From Pseudomonadota bacterium (lineage in GTDB: Bacteria > Pseudomonadota > Gammaproteobacteria > Burkholderiales > Rhodocyclaceae), in the NCBI GenBank assembly GCA_009778425.1, contig WRJU01000212.1:1-11593 (forward strand): a stretch of 11,593 nucleotides of DNA. The letters are read 5' to 3'. A model generated the notes under the pieces. It was not told where the DNA came from. It worked only from the letters and a program-made list of their open reading frames with translations, and searched no databases. Shown here in pieces: positions 1-8,175 of the stretch. Position numbers and translations under genes: made by a program. The stretch's first letter is position 1; every line of letters starts with the position of its first letter.

Positions 1-456
1 CCCGTACTCGGCTTCATGGCCTTCAAGGCCGCGCTCGGCCCCATCCTCTACCGCCGCACCATGAACTGTCCCTGGCGCGACATCCTCGGAGCCTCGATCC
101 TCTCAGTTGGATTGGCCCATACCATCGCTCGCGGCGTATTCACCGGGCTCGTGAAGAAAAGAGGTGTTTTCGTCGTGACCCCCAAAGGCTGGAAGGCCAA
201 GGGCATGTTTGCCTTTTTCGGCCCGGTTCGTGAAGAACTCGGCATGCTCATCGCGCTCATTCTGGCAATCATGTCCGTGGTTTGGACTCGTGGGGCCGTA
301 GACGCTGAAACACGCCTGTGGGTGGGCATCCTTTCCCTGCAATGTATCCCTTACATAGCCTCTGTTATCTGTCAGATTGCGGCCTATCTGCCAGAACGGC
401 ACGGAAAGGAGGCTCTTTTGGAGAGGGTCGAGCCGGGATTGCGCATTTCGCCATGA
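1..456 (+). CDS. Membrane glycosyltransferase, C-terminal part (5' end outside window)
   Basis: The reading frame is open from the first base, so this is the last ~151 residues of a longer protein. What is seen: a short conserved-looking block with HTIARGVFTGLV followed about 10 residues later by VVTPKG. This resembles the segment after the catalytic domain of processive family-2 glycosyltransferases, where a histidine-containing helix is followed by an F-x-x-TPK motif. It is followed by two or three hydrophobic segments, around LGMLIALILAIMSVVW and WVGILSLQCIPYIASVICQIAAYL, consistent with C-terminal membrane helices. The catalytic D,D,D,QxxRW region would lie upstream of the window and is not visible, so substrate and polymer cannot be inferred. 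The stop lies only 9 bases before the next ATG, suggesting co-transcription with the peroxidase gene. The assignment rests on motif memory and is moderately sure. Confidence 0.7.
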   Translation, partial: PVLGFMAFKAALGPILYRRTMNCPWRDILGASILSVGLAHTIARGVFTGLVKKRGVFVVTPKGWKAKGMFAFFGPVREELGMLIALILAIMSVVWTRGAVDAETRLWVGILSLQCIPYIASVICQIAAYLPERHGKEALLERVEPGLRISP

Positions 457-465
457 CTCCGCACT

Positions 466-1545
466 ATGTTGAATCAATGCAGCATGAAAAAAGATGAGAT
501 GAGAAAAGATCAGTTGCATTTTCTGATTTATGGCTTTCTGACTCTGCTGGCAGCGATTTTTGTTGTGCTGACTGTCCTCCCGAGGAATGAAGCCGTGCTG
601 CCGCCCGCCGACGAAGAAATGGGCATACAAAGCTCCATGCACATGCGGGACAGCGCAATCCTGCCCATTCCCGCCCCCGAGCAGAAAAGTCTTCAGTCCG
701 GCAAGGTGCTGCTTGGCGAAAAACTGTTCCACGACCCCAGGCTTTCAGGCGATGGCACGATTTCCTGCGCGACTTGCCATCCCCTCTCGGGCAGTGGCGC
801 CGATGGGCGCAAGATTGCAGTTGGCGTGGGAGGTGCGCTCGGTCAGTACAATACGCCCACTGTGTTCAACGCAGTGTTCAATTTCCGCCAATTCTGGGAT
901 GGGCGCGCCGACACTCTCGCTGACCAGGTTTCCGGCCCCCTGACGGACATCGCCGAAATGGCGAGCAGTTGGGTAATCGCTGTGCGCCGGGTTTCGGAAG
1001 ACAGCGGATACCGCGAGGCATTCGAGCATGAATACGGTGGCGAGATCAGCAAAAGGACCATCAGCGATGCCCTTGCGCATTTTGAAGCCACCCTGCTGAC
1101 TCCCGACTCGCCATTCGACCGTTTTCTCAACGGCGACGCTACGGCCATCAGCGATGAGGCCAGGGAAGGCTACAGACTCTTCGTCAACTATGGCTGCGTC
1201 AGTTGCCATCAGGGTATCAATGTCGGTGGCAATTTCTTCCAGCGTTTCGGGGTCATGGGCGACTATTTCGCCGACCGAGGCAACCCCACTAAAGCGGACC
1301 TTGGCCGTTATAATGTTACGGGTCAGGAAGAAGACCGTCACATCTTCAAGGTACCGGGATTGCGCAATGTCGCCGTCACCGCGCCCTATTTTCATGACGG
1401 CAGCGTCGAGACGCTCGACGAGGCCATCGAAATCATGGGGCGCTACCAGCTTGGGCGCGACCTGTCCGAGGAAGAGCGCCGTCGCATTGCTGCCTTTCTT
1501 GAAAGCCTGACCGGAGAATATCGGGGAGAGCGATTGAAACCATGA
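466..1545 (+). CDS. Di-haem cytochrome c peroxidase (CcpA/MauG family), membrane-anchored
   Basis: Predicted to reduce hydrogen peroxide to water in the periplasm using electrons from small c-type cytochromes. Two CXXCH haem-attachment motifs are visible: CATCH at residues 101-105 (high-potential/peroxidatic domain arrangement of the family) and CVSCH at 244-248. Other family hallmarks are present: LFHDPRLSGDGTISCATCH, FWDGRADTL, the TPDSPFDRFLNGD block, FKVPGLRNVAVTAPYFHDG at about 294-312 and the C-terminal QLGRDLSEEE...FLESLTG. Residues about 19-38 form one hydrophobic segment with lysines and arginine before it, so it is either an uncleaved anchor or a signal peptide. The start is uncertain: in-frame ATGs at 466, 484 and 496 all lack a good Shine-Dalgarno sequence, and 496 (MRKDQ...) would give the most signal-like N-terminus. 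The stop overlaps the next gene's start (ATGA), so the pair is probably translationally coupled. Family is certain; exact electron donor is unknown. Confidence 0.93.
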   Translation: MLNQCSMKKDEMRKDQLHFLIYGFLTLLAAIFVVLTVLPRNEAVLPPADEEMGIQSSMHMRDSAILPIPAPEQKSLQSGKVLLGEKLFHDPRLSGDGTISCATCHPLSGSGADGRKIAVGVGGALGQYNTPTVFNAVFNFRQFWDGRADTLADQVSGPLTDIAEMASSWVIAVRRVSEDSGYREAFEHEYGGEISKRTISDALAHFEATLLTPDSPFDRFLNGDATAISDEAREGYRLFVNYGCVSCHQGINVGGNFFQRFGVMGDYFADRGNPTKADLGRYNVTGQEEDRHIFKVPGLRNVAVTAPYFHDGSVETLDEAIEIMGRYQLGRDLSEEERRRIAAFLESLTGEYRGERLKP

Positions 1546-4241
1546 ATTCCGCTGATCGCCCCCCTCAAGAAGGTATGGCATCCCCTAGCGGCTTCCCCTC
1601 TCTGTCCCCCTCGGAATCCTCTGCGTCTGCGCATGAGGGGGCATCTTCTTTGTCGTTGCGCGGCGAAATCTGGCGTGCCTTGGCCATCGTGGCAGTCATC
1701 GCGGTCATGCTATTCTGGGTATTTGTCAATGCGGATACCTCTTCGATTCTGAAACTCCAGACCTATTCGCGCAAGCTTCGCGACCTTCGCCAGGTCGATG
1801 CCCGGGTCGACGCCGATGTCCTGGCCATCCGTTTCGAACTCCACAAGAATTACGATACTCTCTCACAGGGCATCAACCACTTTGACGCATTGCTCGAGCA
1901 GCTTTACGCTCCCCCGCATTTCCTGTCCGACAGCGATGCTGAAAAAGTCCGCCGCCGTGTCGAAGAGTTTGGCCAATTGGTCAAGCAAAAGGAGGAGCGC
2001 ATCGGAATTTTCCTGCAGGAGAATGCCATACTGCGCAACTCCACCCGTTACTTCCCGACGGCGGTCAAAAACTTCATCGGCCCGACCACCGCCCCGCGCT
2101 TGCATGCCGATCTCGATACCCTGAGCAGCAGCGTAATGACCTATTTGGTGTCGAACGATGAAAGTTTGTTGCCGGTCATCTCCGGGCATATCGAATCCAT
2201 CCGGCGAGAAAACATCAACCTGCCGCCCCAGTCTGTGCGGATGCTGGACAACATCCTCGATCATGTTTATATCATAATTAAAAGCAAGCGGGCGGTGGAT
2301 TTGATACTGCATGAAACGGCTTTGATCCCCACGAATAACGGAATCGAAAAAATCATCGAGGCATTCAACGACGGTCGTGAGAACGCGGTAAACCGATCCC
2401 ACGTCTACCGTGTGCTGCTTTTCATTTCCGCGCTTCTGTTAGCCTTTTACCTGACGCTGCTTTTTATCCGGCTGAACCGGGTTACCTTGGCTTTGCAGAA
2501 CGCCAACCGCGATCTTGAGCAGCGCATCGACGAGTTGTACCGCGTCCAGAGCAATCTTAGACTGTACTCCACGCTCTTCAACAGCGCGGCTGAAGGCATG
2601 GTCATTACCGATGCCAATACCCGTATCTTGATTGCCAATCCGGCATTTACCGCCATTACCGGCTACAGTGCCGAAGAAATACAGTCGCGTTCGCCCTCGA
2701 TGCTCAGTTCCGGTCGCCACACCAGAACTTTCTACAATGATATGTGGAAAACTTTGGAGCGCTGCGGTAAATGGCAGGGTGAAATCTGGAACCGCCGGAA
2801 AAGCGGCGAAAGGTATCCGGAGTGGCTGTCGATTGCCGTGGTATATGACGAAAAGGGTAACGCAGCCCATTACATCGGCGTGTTTTCCGACATCACCGAA
2901 CGCAAGAAAAACGAGGCGCACATTCAGCATCTCTCGCTGTTCGACCCGCTCACCAACCTGCCCAACCGGCTGTTGATGCGGGAAAAGCTCAACGAAGCCA
3001 TTTCCCAGTCGCAGCGCGTCGACAACCGTCATACCGCCGTGCTGTTCGCCAACCTCGACCGCTTCCGCAATATCAACGATACCCTGGGTAACGAACTGGG
3101 CGATGCCTTGCTCCAGCAGGTCGCCGAGCGGAGCCAGTCCATGCTGCGGACCACCGATACCGTATCGCGGCTGGGCAGCGACGAATTCGTTTTCATCCTG
3201 CCCGACATCGGCCAGCCGCAGGACGCTGCCGGCATTGCGCGGAAACTTCTCGCCTGTATTGGCCATCCCTACCTGCTTGGCGGGCACAACATCACGATTA
3301 CCGCCAGCATCGGTATCGCCCTCTCCGAATCCGATGGCATCACGGCAGCGGAGTTGCTGCGCAATGCGGATGCGGCTATGAGCCGTGCCAAGGAAGACGG
3401 GCGCAACAACTTCCGCTTCTACTCCGCCGACATGAATGTCACCACCCTCGGTGACCTGTTGCTCGAAAATCAGTTGCGTAACGCCATCGAACACAACGAA
3501 CTGGAACTTTTCTATCAGCCCAAGGTAGATTCCAGTACCGGCATCCTGAAAGGCGCCGAGGCGCTCCTGCGCTGGCGGCATCCCGAATATGGCACGATTC
3601 CGCCCAGCCGCTTCATTCATCTGGCCGAAGAATCCGGGCTCATCGTACCCATCGGCGCGTGGGTGCTGCGCACCGCCTGTCGACAAATCCGCGAATGGCG
3701 GGAAGCCGGGTTGCCCGTCGTGCCGGTTGCTGTCAATCTGTCGGCACAGCAATTCCTGCAAAGCGATTTACTGGCGCAGGTCAGCGATAGCCTGGAAGCG
3801 GCAGGTATTGAGCCCGAACTGCTCGAACTTGAGCTCACCGAATCCATATTGATGCGCAATGTCGATCGCACCGTCGACATCCTTTCCTGTCTGCGTCGCA
3901 TGGGGGTAAGCCTTTCCATCGACGATTTCGGAACCGGCTATTCGTCGCTTTCGTATCTCAAGCAGTTTGAAGTCAACTTCCTCAAGATCGACAGAAGTTT
4001 CGTCGCGGGCATCCAGGGTATGGATACCGGCGGTTCGATTGCCATCGCGATCATCGGGCTGGCTCACGCCCTTGGCCTCAAGGTTGTCGCGGAAGGCGTG
4101 GAAACCGATGAGCAGAGCTGTTTCCTGCTTGAACATGGTTGCGACATCTTCCAGGGCTACCTTTTCAGCCGCCCGGTTCCCGCCTCCGATTTCGCTCAAA
4201 ATCTCGTAGGCTTGAACACGGGTCTCGCGCAACCTCCATAA
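1542..4241 (+). CDS. Membrane sensor PAS/GGDEF(degenerate)/EAL c-di-GMP phosphodiesterase, DAHL-like periplasmic domain
   Basis: An 899-residue signalling protein predicted to hydrolyse cyclic di-GMP to pGpG. Order seen: a Ser/Pro-rich cytoplasmic tail (1-40), TM1 (about 43-63), a mainly helical periplasmic region of about 220 residues, TM2 (about 289-309), a short coiled linker, a PAS domain (about 340-455, with GMVITDANTRILIANPAFTAITGYS), GGDEF (about 463-628) and EAL (about 640-890). The periplasmic part resembles double all-helical ligand-binding (DAHL) regions, by composition and repeat-like helices only. The GGDEF signature reads GSDEF (545-549), and the usual metal-binding Asp is Asn504 (FANLD instead of xxDLD), so cyclase activity is unlikely. 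The EAL domain looks intact: EALLRW at 673-678, Asn732, DDFGTGYSS at 794-802, Lys815 (LKIDRSF), EGVET at 851-855 and QGYLFSRP. The ATGA overlap with the peroxidase supports the 1542 start, with a GGGGAGAG stretch about 12 bases upstream. The signal sensed is unknown. Confidence 0.93.
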   Translation: MNSADRPPQEGMASPSGFPSLSPSESSASAHEGASSLSLRGEIWRALAIVAVIAVMLFWVFVNADTSSILKLQTYSRKLRDLRQVDARVDADVLAIRFELHKNYDTLSQGINHFDALLEQLYAPPHFLSDSDAEKVRRRVEEFGQLVKQKEERIGIFLQENAILRNSTRYFPTAVKNFIGPTTAPRLHADLDTLSSSVMTYLVSNDESLLPVISGHIESIRRENINLPPQSVRMLDNILDHVYIIIKSKRAVDLILHETALIPTNNGIEKIIEAFNDGRENAVNRSHVYRVLLFISALLLAFYLTLLFIRLNRVTLALQNANRDLEQRIDELYRVQSNLRLYSTLFNSAAEGMVITDANTRILIANPAFTAITGYSAEEIQSRSPSMLSSGRHTRTFYNDMWKTLERCGKWQGEIWNRRKSGERYPEWLSIAVVYDEKGNAAHYIGVFSDITERKKNEAHIQHLSLFDPLTNLPNRLLMREKLNEAISQSQRVDNRHTAVLFANLDRFRNINDTLGNELGDALLQQVAERSQSMLRTTDTVSRLGSDEFVFILPDIGQPQDAAGIARKLLACIGHPYLLGGHNITITASIGIALSESDGITAAELLRNADAAMSRAKEDGRNNFRFYSADMNVTTLGDLLLENQLRNAIEHNELELFYQPKVDSSTGILKGAEALLRWRHPEYGTIPPSRFIHLAEESGLIVPIGAWVLRTACRQIREWREAGLPVVPVAVNLSAQQFLQSDLLAQVSDSLEAAGIEPELLELELTESILMRNVDRTVDILSCLRRMGVSLSIDDFGTGYSSLSYLKQFEVNFLKIDRSFVAGIQGMDTGGSIAIAIIGLAHALGLKVVAEGVETDEQSCFLLEHGCDIFQGYLFSRPVPASDFAQNLVGLNTGLAQPP

Positions 4242-4369
4242 TGAGTGGCAGAGTCAAGCGAGACAAAGCATAACCGGGAGCCGAAGGCCCCCAAGACCAT
4301 ATTGAGGAATCCTCTGTCGTAAGAAAGGGGTGATTCAAAAAAGCCACACCAGAAAGGCTGATTTATTCC

Positions 4370-6316
4370 ATGAACGCCGATTATCTTGCTCCTTCCGCCC
4401 CCAATGACAGAGCGCGCGCCCTGCATGCGTTCATGCAGCTTGCAACCGTCCTGCTATTCGTTTCATCTATCATTCTTTTTTTCTTTGCACTACTTGGTTC
4501 CGCAGATTCCTTCATTTTTGCCAACCAGTATCCGGGCATCATTTTCGTGCTGCCCTGTATCTTGATGATACTGATTTCGCTGCTCGGCCTGCGCGGATGG
4601 AGATCGTACGCCGATTACATGGCGAAACTGACCCAACACCTTCATGAGGCTGAATCCCGCAAGCAGGTCATCAATCGGATATTTGAGTACCATAACGAAG
4701 GTCTCGTGATCCTTGACCGGCATCTGCGGATCATGATCGTCAACAAGGCGCTGCTCCACATTACCGGCTACAAAGAAGAAGAACTGGTAGGGCATTTTTC
4801 GGAAGAGTTTCTCATCGCCGGGATTGGTCGCCAATTCATCCGCTCCGCGATACGGAAGATGAAAAGCAATGCCTCCTGGAGCAATGAAATTCACATTCTC
4901 AATAAGAAGGGCGCTGGAAAGCCCTTCCTTTGCCGCATTGTTTCCGCGACGGATGAACAGTCCGGGACGAAAAACTGGATCGTGTTCCTGAACGATCTTT
5001 CCGGACACCGCGAAACCGAAGAGCGCATCAAGCGCCTCGCCAGCGTCGACTCCCTCACCGGCCTGCCCAACCGCAAGGGATTCATCGATATTCTGGATGA
5101 ACGTCTGGCCAACTACGACGTAGATGCCCTGCTGGTACTTAACCTGAATCACATGAGCCGGATCAACGACGCTTACGGGCATCAGGCAGGCGACTTTCTG
5201 CTTCAGCGTGTCGCTGGCCGCATCCGGAAGATATTGCGTGACGAAGACATCGTTGGCCGCCTGGGTGACGATAATTTCGGCATCCAGTTGTCCGCCAGCC
5301 AGTTGGAAAAAATCGAACCCGTCATCAAGAAGGTCATGGCAACCATTGCGCGCCCGGTCCTCTTCAAGGGCCAACCGATCATCTGTACTGCCTGTGTCGG
5401 TGTGTGCATGGTCTCAGGTAGCCACCAGCATGCCGACGAGTTGTTGCGCAAGGCTGATACCGCCATGCGTCAGGCGCGGGAAGTCGGTGTCAACACCTAC
5501 CGCTTTTTCTCGGAAACCCTCGGTAAGACCCTGATCCTGCGCGTACAACGCGAAGCTGACCTGCGTAGTGCCCTGAGACGGCATGAGTTATCGCTCCACT
5601 ACCAGCCTCAGACGGATATTCTGAGCGGGCGCATCTGCGGCTGCGAAGCCCTGTTGCGCTGGAAGCATCCCCAACAAGGGCTGATTTCGCCGATGGATTT
5701 CATCCCGCTTGCCGAAGAAACGGGCCTCATCCTGCCCATCGGAAGATGGGTGCTGGAGGAAGCCTGCCGTCAAAACAAAGCATGGCAAAACCAAGGACTG
5801 CCACCCATCGTCATGGCGGTCAACCTGTCGTCCAAACAACTACAGCATGAACAGTTGATCGACGATGTTTCCTCGGCCTTGACCCAATCCGGGCTTGACC
5901 CGCGCTGGCTGGAACTTGAAGTCACCGAGAGCGTCCTGGTGGCAGAACAGATGAGCACGGCGCTTCATGCCTTGAAAGCATTGGGCGTAAGGCTTTCCAT
6001 CGACGATTTCGGCACTGGCTATTCCAGCCTCGCCTATCTGCGGCATTTCCCGTTCAACAAACTCAAGATCGACCGGTCTTTCATCCGCGACCTGAACACC
6101 GATAGCGGGATGGCCATTGTGCGCATGGTGCTGGACATGGCCCGCGAACTGCGCCTGGTAACATTGGCCGAAGGTGTCGAAACAGAAGAACATCTCGACA
6201 TCCTGATGGATTATCAGTGCAAGGAATACCAGGGCTTTCTGTGCAGCAAGCCGGTTCCGGCGGCTACCTTCGCGCAACTGTTGCAAAGTATCGAGCCAGT
6301 GGCGCGGGCATCTTAG
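4370..6316 (+). CDS. Membrane-bound PAS/GGDEF(degenerate)/EAL c-di-GMP phosphodiesterase
   Basis: A 648-residue protein predicted to degrade cyclic di-GMP at the inner membrane. Order seen: two closely spaced hydrophobic helices (about 22-43 and 56-73) with only a short loop between them, so there is no sizeable periplasmic sensor domain. A PAS domain follows (about 97-215, with EGLVILDRHLRIMIVNKALLHITGY), then GGDEF (about 218-380) and EAL (about 393-640). The GGDEF signature is GDDNF at 299-303 and the first metal-ligand Asp is replaced (LNLNHM, Asn258), so this domain should be catalytically dead. DSLTGLPNR is kept, so it may still bind GTP or act structurally. The EAL domain keeps EALLRW (426-431), VNLSS (484-488), DDFGTGYSS (545-553), Lys566, EGVET (601-605) and QGFLCSKP. 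An AGAAAGG stretch lies 12 bases before the ATG. The 128-bp gap upstream contains only a small palindrome (4304-4314) and no obvious terminator, so read-through from the preceding paralogue is possible. Confidence 0.93.
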   Translation: MNADYLAPSAPNDRARALHAFMQLATVLLFVSSIILFFFALLGSADSFIFANQYPGIIFVLPCILMILISLLGLRGWRSYADYMAKLTQHLHEAESRKQVINRIFEYHNEGLVILDRHLRIMIVNKALLHITGYKEEELVGHFSEEFLIAGIGRQFIRSAIRKMKSNASWSNEIHILNKKGAGKPFLCRIVSATDEQSGTKNWIVFLNDLSGHRETEERIKRLASVDSLTGLPNRKGFIDILDERLANYDVDALLVLNLNHMSRINDAYGHQAGDFLLQRVAGRIRKILRDEDIVGRLGDDNFGIQLSASQLEKIEPVIKKVMATIARPVLFKGQPIICTACVGVCMVSGSHQHADELLRKADTAMRQAREVGVNTYRFFSETLGKTLILRVQREADLRSALRRHELSLHYQPQTDILSGRICGCEALLRWKHPQQGLISPMDFIPLAEETGLILPIGRWVLEEACRQNKAWQNQGLPPIVMAVNLSSKQLQHEQLIDDVSSALTQSGLDPRWLELEVTESVLVAEQMSTALHALKALGVRLSIDDFGTGYSSLAYLRHFPFNKLKIDRSFIRDLNTDSGMAIVRMVLDMARELRLVTLAEGVETEEHLDILMDYQCKEYQGFLCSKPVPAATFAQLLQSIEPVARAS

Positions 6317-6349
6317 GCAAAACACTGCGCAAACTACGCTGATGCGTCG

Positions 6350-6378
6350 TTATCACTGCGGCTGAAATCCGCTATAGT
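6350..6378 (+). promoter_or_regulatory. Sigma70-like promoter for ettA
   Basis: A -35-like TTATCA at 6350-6355 and a -10-like TATAGT at 6373-6378 are separated by 17 bp, the optimal spacing. The -10 matches consensus at 5 of 6 positions and the -35 at 4 of 6. It lies in the 104-bp gap between the second phosphodiesterase and ettA and would give a 5' leader of about 35 nt. This suggests ettA is transcribed independently of the signalling genes. Prediction from sequence only. Confidence 0.55.
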
Positions 6379-6420
6379 CGCCCCCCTACCGCCCGCAACA
6401 ACGCAACAGAGACTTCCCCA

Positions 6421-8085
<1,665 letters not shown>

Positions 8086-8121
8086 TATTCATCATTCCGG
8101 TTTTCCACATCCTTTTGGGCG

Positions 8122-8139
8122 GATAGCCTGTCGGCTATC
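8122..8139. other. Perfect 7-bp inverted repeat between ettA and ccoI
   Basis: GATAGCC (8122-8128) and GGCTATC (8133-8139) flank a TGTC loop. No T-run follows on either strand, so it is not a typical intrinsic terminator. It ends at the base before an in-frame GTG (8140), which argues against that codon being the ccoI start. It could be a weak attenuating or RNA-stabilising hairpin between the two genes. Confidence 0.4.
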
Positions 8140-8175
8140 GTGACCGGACGGAAAGATTCAGCGAAACGAACTTCT

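Noticed and set aside
4275..4291. GGGAGCC...GGCCCCC as a terminator between the two phosphodiesterase genes
   Set aside because: The stem has a mismatch, a three-base loop and no T-tract.
8122..8139. GATAGCC/GGCTATC hairpin as a terminator of ettA
   Set aside because: No T-run follows on either strand, so it does not qualify as an intrinsic terminator.
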